Assembly: GCA_001970955.1 (NCBI GenBank)
Contig: MPUH01001136.1
Location: 1 to 23,129 of the forward strand
DNA length: 23,129 bases
Direction of reading: 5' to 3'
DNA from: Stentor coeruleus
Taxonomy: Eukaryota; Ciliophora; Heterotrichea; Heterotrichida; Stentoridae
Made by a program: the position numbers and the translations under genes. A model generated the notes under the pieces. It worked only from the letters and a program-made list of their open reading frames with translations. It was not told where the DNA came from and did not search any database. This document shows positions 8,200 through 18,080 of the stretch, in pieces (position 1 is the first letter of the stretch; each line of letters starts with the position of its first letter).

Positions 8200-9537
8200 T
8201 TATATTAAAAATGTCTTATTAGTCCTGACACTTTTTTTCGAACGTTTATTTTTAAGTGTTTTTGTTGGGGTTTTCGCTCTAGACTCCTCCTTTTTTACTT
8301 CTTTTTTCAATCTATTAACTGATATTGCTTTAGGAAGACTAGTCTTCCTCTGTCTTGACGCTGCAGGAAGTGACCCTCTCGGTTTAAAAATCCTTTTATT
8401 TTCACTTGCAATTGGAGTTTGGGATTTTTTCTCATTAACCTTTTCTATTTTAACATCAATTTCTTTCCTTATAGTTCTCGGACTACAATGGCTTTCTCCT
8501 CTAACCGTACTATGAATGATTTGAAAAACAATTTCTTCCCTTTTCGAATCAGGCATATTTTTCAACACAGTCTCTAAATCATTACTACTTTTCATAATCA
8601 TTTCATCAATCTTATCCATCATACTTTTAGCTTCCTGAGTTGTCAAACTACCTCTTCTAAGTAGCCTTTCAACTTTATTTTTCAAATTTGCTATAGAACT
8701 AGTATTCAACATAGTCTTTGGTAAGCCTATACTATGATTTTCTATATTATCAAATGTAAAATACTCAGGTAATGGCATAGCTAACGGTGTTGGAGCTTCA
8801 GAAAACAATTGTGAAGGGTTGACAATTTCATAATATTTCCTATTACTTTCATGAAGGATAATCAATAAATCTTTTGCAACTTTTTCTAAAGTTTTTACAA
8901 GCATATTTATATGTTCTGTAAGTTTACTTGTATCATCATCTTCAAGTTCATCATTATCTTGTTCTTGAAACCCTTTTTCTATAGTACTTGCTAAGCTTTC
9001 AATAACCATAGATTCAGAGTTTAATCTAGGAAATGATATGTTTTCATCAACAATTCTTGTTGGAACTAAAGGTTTTAAGATTTTCCTTATATCTAAATCG
9101 ATAGTTTTAAGATAATCAATCATGTTATTTCTACATCTTTCTCTATATTCAGAGATTACTGAACTGATACGTTTTGTTATTTTTTCTATAAAAAGTTTGT
9201 CTTTTGTTATACGCATTGATATTGATTCTAATTGGACTTTTAAAGATTTTATCTGTTTTTTTAGTTTGTTTGAGTCTTGGATTCCTTCTTGTATTCGGTC
9301 GATTTTTTCAATATTTTTTAAGTCTAGGTCGTATAAATCATTAGCAATATTGGCTAGTTTTTCAAAGGAGTAGATGTCGAGCCAAACTTTGTTGGGAAAA
9401 TCCTATGTAGAGTTTACCGGCAGACCTTCGAGATCTGTGGAGTCGAGGATGCTAATGATTTCTTTGTGTTTAGAACTTGTGGCTTCTTGGATTATATGCA
9501 TTTCTCGTAGTGACTTAGGGAAATTTGAATAGACCAT
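8200..9537 (-). CDS. Hypothetical helical protein with basic tail, 440 aa, one 15-nt intron
   Basis: The open frame from the ATG at 9216 extends upstream through a 15-nt intron (9403-9417) to an ATG at 9537, adding 102 residues that begin MVYSNFPKSLREMHI. The intron lies in phase 0, between codons for Pro (CCG) and Asp (GAT). Without splicing the frame hits TAG inside the intron. Residues ~45-115 are helical with coiled-coil character (NSNKLKKQIKSLKVQ-like pattern). The middle is helical with an acidic patch (EQDNDELEDDD), then a helical hairpin (LRRGSLTTQEAKSMMDKIDE). The last ~100 residues are very basic (SRQRKTSLPKAISVNRLKKE, LKNKRSKKSVRTNKT), suggesting binding to nucleic acid, tubulin or acidic lipid. 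No known family is recognised. The gene is divergent from the USP-like gene, with 483 bases between starts. Confidence 0.8.
9403..9417 (-). other. 15-nt spliceosomal intron (phase 0)
   Basis: On the minus strand the intron reads GTAAACTCTACATAG, with GTA at the 5' end and TAG at the 3' end. Removing it joins two open frames. Retention adds four codons and then an in-frame TAG. Length and termini match the 15-nt introns known from heterotrich ciliates. Confidence 0.88.
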
Positions 9538-10020
9538 GATGAAAATTGATTAGAAGTTGGATTAAAAAATTGATATGAGGATTTTCATGATAAAATTTTT
9601 TGTGTATGATATAAAAAGTTTTGGATTTAAAGGCTTAAGGGAAAAAGCTGAATTTAAAGTTGTAGGATTTAGGGGATTATAATAATAGAGTAGAAATAAG
9701 ATATGGGTTTTTTGATAGAGTTTATGAGTATTTAATACTAATAAATGTAGTAAAGAAAATAATATATTGATTTAAAATTACAAGTTGCTAAAAGAGTTTT
9801 GGTATTATAATGAGGTACTATAGAGGAATTTTGTTTTATTTAGGAAGGAATATACAATATATTATATATGTAAAATTATTAAAAATACGCCAAAAATTCT
9901 AATAAAGCAACTAAAATTAGCAAACCGTTTATTTTGTCATTATATTTTCAATCAAGCCATCAGTATTATTAATCCTATATTTCAAAGCATTTTGGCAAAT
10001 CAATCCTGATAATATAGAAA
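9538..10020. promoter_or_regulatory. Divergent intergenic promoter region
   Basis: This is the 5' flank of both the gene at 8200-9537 (-) and the USP-like gene (+). The plus strand is G/T-rich and C-poor to about 9880, then A/C-rich to 10020, so each gene sees an A/C-rich 5' flank on its own coding strand. No discrete motif can be defended. Confidence 0.5.
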
Positions 10021-12402
10021 ATGGATTTAGCAGCAGCGAAAAAAGAATATCAAAAGTATTTAAACTGGAAACGAAAAGAAGGTCTGCCAGTCAATCTTAC
10101 AAACGATCGTTCCTCACTTTTTACCTGTTTATTACAATCCCTGTACATGATTCCATATTTTGTAAGAAAGACCTTTTCAATGCCATCACCTCAATTAACC
10201 GGAACATTATCTCAATCACAAATCTTAATTCAAACATTACAAGGATTATTTTCTAATATGATGTCCTCAATAGAATCCTCAATCAATTGTAATAGTCTTA
10301 TTGATAAATTCCCTTTGTTTAATGATAAACTCAATAACAACATTCTAATAAAAGACTATGTTGATAGTTTTTTCAAAGGAATAAATAAAGCTTTTGAAGA
10401 TGTTATGGAAAAATCTAAAACTGCTAAGAAAAGAAAAATCAAGAAAATGTTTATAGGAGAAATTTTACAAAGAATAAAATATTGGGATATTAAAGGTACT
10501 AAAAAACTTAAGAATGAAAAAATTGAATTTTGTGAGATAGAAGTTGAGAATTTTTGTGGGAATTTTTATAATGCTGTTGATAAAACTTTTCAGAGAAAAG
10601 AAGTTGAAATTAATGATGGGAAAGGGGGGAAGATATCGGGTTATCAAACACTTTGGATTAATAAAGATCCTAAAATTATGCTTTTCCATGCTAATGTGAA
10701 AAAAAATCAAGTTAAGATGTCTGATGGTACGATTGAAATACTGAAAAACTTTTATCCGAAAGTGTTTCGTTTATCGAATAAAACTGAAGTTAAAAAATTC
10801 CGAACAGAAAAATCGAGAGTCGATTCTAAATTGAGAGTACTGATAGAAAAAATGAATTATTTATCAACACTTAATCTTACTACACATATATCGAATATTA
10901 TATCATACCTTCCTCAATCTTCTCAAGATTTATCACTTTCTTTACAAAGATTAAATACCCAGTCCGAGCAATACACTCAAAACTTAGAATCATCAATAAG
11001 CCACTCATTTTATTTAAAATCATCAATTTTTCAAATAAAAGGCGCATTTAAACCAGTATTTCAACTTCATGCTATAATCATAAGGGAACAAAAATCTGAA
11101 TTGGATAACTTTTTCTGTTTAATATACGATAATTATAAGAAAATATGGAAACTTTATGATCGTAATGCTATACAAGAAGTTAATGAGAGTGAATTTCTGC
11201 AATTATGCACTACAAATATAGAACAAAATAATGTTGTGGCAATGATTTATGTTAAAGATACTGCTTTTAAAAGAAAAACAGATTTGCCGATGCAGAATTT
11301 TAGTGTCAATACAAATGTTTATAAAAAAGATGAGTATTTAAGTTATATTGATGAGATTTTATATGATAAAATGACTTATAAAAATATCAATTCAGAAAAT
11401 ACTTTGAATGGCTATGCAGATAAAGAGCTGGTAAAGCTTATAAAAAATGAATATCTGAGTAGGTTTAAAAAGTTTAAAAAACAATATAAAGAACTTAAGG
11501 TAAAAAAAACTACCACTAAAGAATGGGAAGGTTTAGATAATTTTGCTTTATTTTTGAAGTGCAAATGTTCAGAAGATATGGCTAGATGGTTTATATTGGA
11601 TTCAGTAATAAGAGAGTTTAACCCAGAAAAATCCTTAGAAAATCTACAAGTAAACCCAATACTCCACCTCCACCTCAACGAATTCACAAGCATCAGCGAA
11701 AACACTCCAAACGACTGCCTCCTCGCAAAAAAAAACTATACAATCTACAACCGCTACAAAGCTGAATACACCGAATTCCGTATCGACTGTGAAATCGCTT
11801 TTACCCTTCTCCAATTCCTAATCAACGGCGACATTGAAGAAGTTTCCCTATGTATTTTCTTATTTTTCCAACAATCCCGAACCTTCAATTCTCCAGTATT
11901 CAAAGAAATTTTAATCATATCACAAGCATTCCTACTCTACCTTTTCTCTCATCTTATAGTCAGTACTGAATCTTACTCAATAGATTTTATAAAATTATAT
12001 ATAAAATTTATAAAACTAGTCAATTCTTTGACATATAGTGAAAGTTTTGATCGAGCAATAAAAAATTTATCTAAAGAAATCATGAAGATTAGTATTGAAA
12101 ATTTCCCTAAAGAAAATATTGATGAACTTGCTAAAATATATTATGAATGGGATAAAGATGAAATTGATATAGAAATATTAGAAAATTTACCTATAAAAAT
12201 TCAAGAGTTGAAGGAGAAAATTTTGATTATTGAACCTTGTGTTTGGAAGGATGAATGGACTGTTTGGAGTGTTGTGGATTGGATTAGAAAAGAGTTAAAT
12301 GAGGCTCAAACAGATTATTTGAAGAAATGGTTTGATTTTTATATAGAAAATTCTAATGATTTGGGGAAGATTAATTATAAGAATATTAAAGCTATTAATT
12401 AA
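10021..12402 (+). CDS. USP-fold protein lacking catalytic Cys and His (probable pseudo-deubiquitinase), 793 aa
   Basis: Two segments match the boxes that define ubiquitin-specific proteases. The Cys box aligns at residues 23-50 (PVNLTNDRSSLFTCLLQSLY, then MIPYF). Where active enzymes read TCYxNSxLQ this protein has SSLFTCLLQ, so Ser32 replaces the nucleophilic Cys and Thr35 the oxyanion-hole Asn. The His box aligns at about 346-390 (FQLHAIIIREQ, then LDNFFCLIYD and KIWKLYDRNAIQEV). The usual GHY is DNF, so Asn363 replaces the catalytic His. The LHAV-VHEG-like wording resembles the USP25/USP28 branch. The core ubiquitin-binding fold may survive. The C-terminal 400 residues are largely helical, with no domain I can name. 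An active enzyme is unlikely. A ubiquitin-binding or scaffold role is inference. It is a single exon with no splice signal needed. Confidence 0.72.
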   Translation: MDLAAAKKEYQKYLNWKRKEGLPVNLTNDRSSLFTCLLQSLYMIPYFVRKTFSMPSPQLTGTLSQSQILIQTLQGLFSNMMSSIESSINCNSLIDKFPLFNDKLNNNILIKDYVDSFFKGINKAFEDVMEKSKTAKKRKIKKMFIGEILQRIKYWDIKGTKKLKNEKIEFCEIEVENFCGNFYNAVDKTFQRKEVEINDGKGGKISGYQTLWINKDPKIMLFHANVKKNQVKMSDGTIEILKNFYPKVFRLSNKTEVKKFRTEKSRVDSKLRVLIEKMNYLSTLNLTTHISNIISYLPQSSQDLSLSLQRLNTQSEQYTQNLESSISHSFYLKSSIFQIKGAFKPVFQLHAIIIREQKSELDNFFCLIYDNYKKIWKLYDRNAIQEVNESEFLQLCTTNIEQNNVVAMIYVKDTAFKRKTDLPMQNFSVNTNVYKKDEYLSYIDEILYDKMTYKNINSENTLNGYADKELVKLIKNEYLSRFKKFKKQYKELKVKKTTTKEWEGLDNFALFLKCKCSEDMARWFILDSVIREFNPEKSLENLQVNPILHLHLNEFTSISENTPNDCLLAKKNYTIYNRYKAEYTEFRIDCEIAFTLLQFLINGDIEEVSLCIFLFFQQSRTFNSPVFKEILIISQAFLLYLFSHLIVSTESYSIDFIKLYIKFIKLVNSLTYSESFDRAIKNLSKEIMKISIENFPKENIDELAKIYYEWDKDEIDIEILENLPIKIQELKEKILIIEPCVWKDEWTVWSVVDWIRKELNEAQTDYLKKWFDFYIENSNDLGKINYKNIKAIN

Positions 12403-13182
12403 TGAAGAATAAGGTAGAAGTTGGGGGTTTTTTGGTGTTATTGAGGAAATTAGTTGTTTGTGATAATTAATTGAATTATTTTATAAGATTCGTATAAATG
12501 AATCTTATTAGAAGATAGTAAAATAATGTTAAGAGATACAAGATAAATGTTTATGTCGAAGATAGTAAAGTTATCCTATAGAAATATGCATTAAAGGATG
12601 ATATTACGATATGATTTTTATCTTAATGTTGTTGGATTATAATTATCTTTTATATTATTATAAAAGGATTTGGTAATATAAATAATAACTTTTTTATATT
12701 TATTATAGTATATATTCGAATTACTCAATTATCCCTCTATTTATTATTAAATTTATTCCCTAGAATCAGAGTATTATTAATGCTAATACTAAATACATAA
12801 ACTATAAAAAATCATGAAAATTCATCAACACAAAATTATCATTTCAACTATCTCTTCCTTCTCCACAAAAATAAAAATCATGCCTAAATCAATAAAATAC
12901 CTGATAAAATTTTTATTTATTACTAAAAACTCCTATTCCCAATATATTAAAATCTCTACATATAAAAAAAACCCATATCCATCTGCATCTTATATATAAA
13001 AAATAAACAACCCATCCAGCATTAAACGCAAAAACTATTGAATCCCATACAAAACTTACAATTAAAAACCCCTCAAAAACAGTAACCCCAATGCCAAAAA
13101 CCTCATTTGCCGTCCAACTTCAGTTTACCAAATAATGGAAATAAAACTCAACAGATCCAATAAGGCAAAATAATCTAAATAA
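12403..13182. other. Intergenic region 5' of the Rab gene
   Basis: Bases 12403 to about 12715 are G/T-rich (3' flank of the USP-like gene). Bases 12720-13182 are strongly A/C-rich (for example 13021-13080 has 15 C and 2 G) and form the 5' flank of the Rab gene. A 61-codon frame at 12814-12999 is low-complexity Ile/Lys/Ser sequence and is not accepted as a gene. Confidence 0.6.
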
Positions 13183-13785
13183 ATGGCAGTCTCAGTTCAA
13201 GGTGAACAAAATTCTAAAGAAACAATCAAGTTATTAATGTTAGGGGACTCAGGTGTAGGCAAAAGTTGCTTAATGATAAGATTTACAAAATCAACATTTT
13301 CTTCTCAAATGATGGGAACAACAGGTATAGACATGGGTGTCAAAGAAATGACAATACATGACCGAACTGTAAAAATACAAATCTGGGATACAGCCGGTCA
13401 AGAAAGATTTCATTCTATAGCAAGAACTTATTATCAAGGAGCTCATGGGATTATATTAGCATATGATGTTAATGATAGAACTTCATTTAATAACATCCCA
13501 GTATGGCTTGAAGATATACGTAAATACACAAATTCTGTGAATATTTTGTTGGTAGGAAACAAAATTGATTTGAAAAAAGTCGTTTCTGACGCTGAAGCTA
13601 AGGATTTTGCTGAGAGTGCAACAATTCCTTTCATAATGACTAGTGCTAAAAATGATGAAAATGTTCAGGAAGCTTTTTATAATTTGATAAAGACTATACT
13701 TGATAGTGGAATTGTTACGAAACAAAAAAGTAAGTCGTTGAAAGATAAGAAAAATCCTGGTAAAAAAGGATGCTGTTCAAAATAA
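13183..13785 (+). CDS. Rab-family small GTPase, 200 aa
   Basis: All guanine-nucleotide motifs are present in order: P-loop GDSGVGKS (21-28), switch I threonine in GTTGIDMGVK (Thr46), WDTAGQERF (68-76) as switch II, NKID (126-129) and TSAK (153-156). The RabF motifs place it in the Rab family, nearest to the secretory Rab1/Rab8 group by general wording. The C-terminus ends GCCSK after a lysine-rich tail, giving a dicysteine for geranylgeranylation two residues from the end. The product should cycle on and off a transport membrane and recruit effectors. One oddity is that the usual IGIDF of switch I is TGIDM here, so effector recognition may differ. Length is normal and no intron is present. 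The exact subfamily is not decidable by eye. Confidence 0.97.
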   Translation: MAVSVQGEQNSKETIKLLMLGDSGVGKSCLMIRFTKSTFSSQMMGTTGIDMGVKEMTIHDRTVKIQIWDTAGQERFHSIARTYYQGAHGIILAYDVNDRTSFNNIPVWLEDIRKYTNSVNILLVGNKIDLKKVVSDAEAKDFAESATIPFIMTSAKNDENVQEAFYNLIKTILDSGIVTKQKSKSLKDKKNPGKKGCCSK

Positions 13786-14455
13786 TAATTTTTGATGGTT
13801 TTTATAGCTGAGGTTTTAAAGAAAAAGATATAATGGTTGTGATGGTAGATTTAAGTATAAATGTATTGTGATTTTTTGAATTTGATGTTTTTTTATAAGG
13901 TTTTAGATTTAGGGTTAAGAGGATTAGGATGATATTTGAAGGTTTTTTATGAGGTTAGTGGAGTTTAATGAATTTTTTATGATAGGATAAGGGTAAGTTT
14001 TGTGTGATGGTAAAAAAAATTGTGTGAAAAAATATAAATTCGAAAATATAAAATGACTGAGGATAGTTTGTGTTTTTTTGTGTGAAGTTTTCATATAAAA
14101 ATTATGATTTTAAAGTATGAAATTGTGGTATCAACAAGAAAAATACTTGGAATAGGCAAATACTTGATTATGAAAAATGCACATACCATATTTTATACTG
14201 TATAAATATATATTTTTAAGTTATCTTTATGACTTTGCATAATCTTATCTCATTTTATCAATCAAAAACAAAAAAAATATTCATTCAAAGTTCATATAAG
14301 TTAATAACAACAACATAAAAAATCCAATAAAGTTTACCCTAACCAAATCCAATTATATAATTTTTCCCTGCTTATAATCCATATCAACCCAAAAATCCAA
14401 ACTTAAAAAATCCTATCTATCAATACTAATTCTAAATTAAAGTATATGAAACTAA
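13786..14455. other. Convergent intergenic region with a strand-composition switch
   Basis: Bases 13786 to about 14160 are G/T-rich on the plus strand (13861-13920 has 13 G and no C). From about 14220 to 14455 it becomes A/C-rich. These are the 3' flanks of the Rab gene and of MCU, and the switch marks the boundary. No gene or RNA is recognised. Confidence 0.6.
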
Positions 14456-15313
14456 TTAATTCTTAGCTTTCAACTCAGCTATTTTTTTAACTAATTCTTG
14501 ATATTTCCCCAAGTCAAACTTTTTTGCCTTGCTGATTTTTTCAAGTTTCAACAAACTCAAAGATTCAAAAATTCCTAACCCCTTATAATTAAAAATCCTA
14601 AAAGAAAATCCAGCATAAACCAATATTGCATTACTCAAACCTATCAAATATGACTGTGGTTCCATAATATCCCAAGAATAAACAACATAAGTTCCAATTC
14701 CAATATACATCCATTGTGATAAAAGTACATAAAATCCACCCCAAAGCAATTTTGTTACATAAATTTCAGCTTGTTTTTTTATTATTTGAAACTCATCATC
14801 CATAGTTTCCTTTTGTTTTGTCAATTCAAAAATTTCTTTTCTATAATCTGCTTCTTCATTTATCCCTTTTTCAATTTTTTGATTTAGTTCGTAGATTAGA
14901 GAATCTTTTTCTATTGATTTGTTGAATTTATAAATATTGTTAAGATTGTCGATATAGTTTTGAAGAAGATAACGATTTTGAGCATTAATATTTAAAGTGT
15001 CAAATAAATCGTGGGCATAAAATTGGCAGATGGTATTTTGAGGAAGGATTCTATAGGTTTCATTGTTTAATGTTATGAGAAATGATTCTAATCGTAGATT
15101 TGATGCTTTTGAAGATGGAAGCATTGGAATGCCATGAAGATTAGTAATAAAAATTTCTTTGCCGGTAGTAGATACTAGGTATTTTGTTAATTCTTGAAGA
15201 GTTGAAAAAGAGTTTAAGGAGAACTCTAAATTTTTAGCACCAGAAATTGGAATAATGATTTTGTCTTTTACTTGCTGCAAAGCTTTTATTGCCGTATTGG
15301 ACTGCATAGCCAT
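14456..15313 (-). CDS. MCU: Mitochondrial calcium uniporter pore subunit, 285 aa
   Basis: The signature selectivity-filter motif WDIMEP is at residues 214-219, between two hydrophobic helices (about 188-212 and 221-242). As in MCU, the Asp and Glu would form the Ca2+-binding rings in the inner-membrane pore. The preceding WGGFYVL, the YSWDIMEPQSY context and the C-terminal helix (KKFDLGKYQELVKKIAELK) all follow the MCU pattern. Residues 140-185 form the coiled coil that precedes TM1. Residues ~15-100 correspond to a short matrix N-terminal domain. The first residues, MAMQSNTAIKALQQVKDK, are a weak but possible mitochondrial presequence. The chain is somewhat shorter than animal MCU (about 350). 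No EMRE or MICU partner is encoded nearby. The start ATG at 15313 is the first one in frame, and no intron is needed. Confidence 0.93.
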   Translation of the reverse strand: MAMQSNTAIKALQQVKDKIIIPISGAKNLEFSLNSFSTLQELTKYLVSTTGKEIFITNLHGIPMLPSSKASNLRLESFLITLNNETYRILPQNTICQFYAHDLFDTLNINAQNRYLLQNYIDNLNNIYKFNKSIEKDSLIYELNQKIEKGINEEADYRKEIFELTKQKETMDDEFQIIKKQAEIYVTKLLWGGFYVLLSQWMYIGIGTYVVYSWDIMEPQSYLIGLSNAILVYAGFSFRIFNYKGLGIFESLSLLKLEKISKAKKFDLGKYQELVKKIAELKAKN

Positions 15314-16544
15314 TATTTTCTTAATGTAACCATTGAAATATTGAGTATTTAAAAGTTATATATAATATAATTTGTATATACTTATTAATCCTGTAATGGT
15401 ATAAGAAAAATTTTGAAATTAGAGTAGAGTAATAATAAGATATTGATAATTTGAATATTTTAATTTTAAGTTTAAGCTTGAGGAAAATTCATGGATTTTA
15501 GTGTTAATAAACTATAGTTTAGGTTTTTGTTTTTTTGAAATTTTTTAGGTGATAATAAATAATTGGAAAGAAGTATTTTAGTTAGAATTACTGAAGTGGT
15601 TTAAATGTTAGAATAATGTTTTTCGGGAGAATATTCGAAATCTTTGTGGGGTTAAGATGAATGTTATTCTTTGAAAATTGTTAGCTTTTAATAATTGACT
15701 CTTTATAATTAAATTCTTCATAAAGAATGTTTATAAGATTTAAGGCTCTAATTAGAACTTATGATAGATGATTATTTTGTTTTGTAAGAGAATTAGAGCT
15801 TGAGATAATTTCATATTTTTTTTAAGTCTGATGAACTTAATTTAGTATTTGTATGTCGCTTTCCCATCAATTAGTTTTTGTATTACCATCCCGAATATGA
15901 GAAATTATTATAAATATAATTAAATATTCAGTCTATAGAGTAAATAAAGTATGAGTTAGGCAAGTGCACATGAAGTTTTAATAAAAAGCCTATTTTATAA
16001 GCAAAAAATGTTGAAAGCTTGATAGTAGGAATATTCAAGAATTCATATTAGAATAGTGTTTTTTTGAAGTTTTAAGCTTTTAAATCATAAAAGTAGTGAT
16101 AATGAACTGATATGAAATAACTCTAAAATATTTTACTTTTGTATATTTTATAGCTTATTTATACTGGTATAACAAAATTTCGGCAATGAGTAAGAAAAAT
16201 TAAACACAAATATTATATCAAAAAGCAAACTAAATCATTTTTTCAATAAATTTCTCATACAAGCTATAAATATTATTCACAACTAAACTTTATCAATCAA
16301 CCCGCTAACTATTTCGAATGTAAAAACCCATAAAGCCAAGCATCAATCAACCTAAATTTACTATAAAACATACAACAGGTTTTAAAACCTAATTTAATTT
16401 CTTAAATAATTTTAACCATAATAAAATCTACTAATAAACCAACAAGTATACATATAAAACAAACTTCCCATATCCTCATCTCAAACATAAAATCATCAAA
16501 AAAAAAGCATATAAACCGAAACTTTCACCACTTAATACATTATA
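15314..16544. other. Long intergenic region, no gene recognised
   Basis: This is the 1.2 kb between MCU and the kinase, both minus strand. The plus strand is G/T-rich from 15314 to about 16170 (5' flank of MCU), then A/C-rich to 16544 (3' flank of the kinase). All frames are short and stop-rich. No tRNA-like hairpins or repeats were noticed. Confidence 0.55.
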
Positions 16545-18080
16545 TTATAAGTTCATTAAATTTATAATTTGTTCAGTTACTTCTATAAATTCTTTATTAT
16601 TCCCTGACCCTTCCTGAAACTTCACCAAATGTACGCCAAAATTTCCATCAATCCTAACAATCTCAGCAGTAAACCTAAGACTTCCTCTATTACAAGCAAA
16701 ACTATACGCATTTTGTCTAAAAAGTACTCTAATTTTATCACAAGCATAAATAAAATTCTTACAAAGATCACTAGGTATCTTAGCTGATATACATTCAACA
16801 TTATAAGGTCCATTATAAAGTTTAATTTCTTCAATTTTCCTTGATGGTGAAGCACTTGTCCTACTAGTTCTCGCTGGTATTATAGGTTTAGGTGAAGAAC
16901 TATATGCATTTTTTATAGGTGATCTTGAAGTATTTGAATTTTTAGTAGTTTGTACTGCTTTAGTTTCCAAAGGTTTAATAGCTTCAATTTTCTTTAAAGC
17001 TTCAAGTGGAAGTTTTGGTACTGCAGTCTTGTTTGGGGGCTTTGGAGCATCAGTTTGTTCTTTTATAGGCTGAAGTTTATGTTTTCTTAATAATAAATAA
17101 TAAGTTGTTGTTATATGATTGTGTTTATTAGATTCTATATACTTTCTAGCAACTTCAGGACTTACTCCATATTGTTCTAATTGAGCTAAGATTTTGTTTT
17201 CTATATGAATTATATCTTCTCCTATAAAAATCCCTGTATGTAAATCTTGGCTTACATATCTATACCATTTATGACTTTTTATTTGCTCTATTGTATATCT
17301 TTCTTCTGGGTTTGTTTTTAAGATTTTTGATAACAAATCCTTAGAGTCTTCTGATATGAACTTAGGGCATTTGTACTCCCCACTCATTATTTTTTTATAT
17401 AACAAAGAAGTATTTGAGTCTTCAAATGGTAAATATCCACATATCATTGCATATAAAATAACCCCACAACTCCATATATCTACTTGGGTTCCATGATACC
17501 TTTTTCCTGCTATCATTTCTGGAGCTGCATAACAAGGGGAACCACATGCGGTTTTTAAAGTTTGCCCGGTTTTAAAAGTATTACTAAGACCAAAGTCGAC
17601 TATTTTTATCTGTTTTTTATGATCTAATAAAAGGTTTTCTGGTTTCAAATCTCTATGTACTATATTAAGTTTTGATATATACTCAACACCTGAAATAATT
17701 TGCTGGAAAAATAAACAAGATTCAAGTTCTTTGATTCGTTGATGTTGGACTATATAATCAAATAATTCCCCACCACTTGCATATTCCATTATCAAATACA
17801 GTTGTTTGGGTGTTTCTATTATTTCATAAAGCTGGATTATGTTAGGATGACGGATTGTTTTAAGGATATTGATTTCACGAGCTACTCTTTCTACATCGTT
17901 TATATCGGCGATTTTAGCTTTTTCAAGGATTTTTACTGCAACTTTTTCCCCTGTTAGAATATGGGTTGCCAGTTTGACTTTTCCGAATGTCCCTTCACCG
18001 ATTGTTTTTGATATTACATAGTGACCGATTGAGTTTGTTTTTGAGTCGTTGTCTGGTTTTGCCCTATATATTTCTTACAT
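16545..18080 (-). CDS. AMPK/SNF1-like Ser/Thr kinase with UBA-like and KA1-like regions, 506 aa
   Basis: The full protein appears only after removing a 15-nt intron that splits the start codon: AT at 18080-18079, intron 18078-18064, G at 18063. The product begins MAKPDNDSKTNSIGHY. Kinase motifs are complete: GEGTFG (23-28), VAVK with Lys45, HRDLKPEN (137-144), DFG (157-159), and activation loop LKTACGSPCYAAPE with Thr172 at the position phosphorylated by upstream kinases in AMPK. After the kinase domain, residues about 290-335 (ILAQLEQYGVSPEVARKYI) resemble the UBA-like autoinhibitory segment. A Ser/Pro-rich linker follows. The last ~88 residues (VECISAKIPSDLCKNFIYAC onward) resemble the KA1-type C-terminal domain. 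This layout fits AMPK alpha/SnRK1 and also MARK kinases; the TACGSP loop favours AMPK/SNF1. Energy or stress signalling is inferred from the family. Confidence 0.95.
18064..18078 (-). other. 15-nt intron inside the kinase start codon
   Basis: On the minus strand the intron is GTAAGAAATATATAG, flanked by AT upstream and GGCAAAA downstream. Splicing creates ATG-GCA-AAA-CCA. Unspliced RNA instead reads ATG-TAA. No other ATG in this frame precedes the glycine loop, and the conserved kinase N-lobe starts only ~20 residues later, so an upstream start is needed and this is the nearest one. Confidence 0.85.

Noticed and set aside
12814..12999. 61-codon ATG frame upstream of the Rab gene
   Set aside because: It is Lys/Ile/Ser-biased with no recognisable pattern and lies in the A/C-rich 5' flank where stops are depleted by composition.
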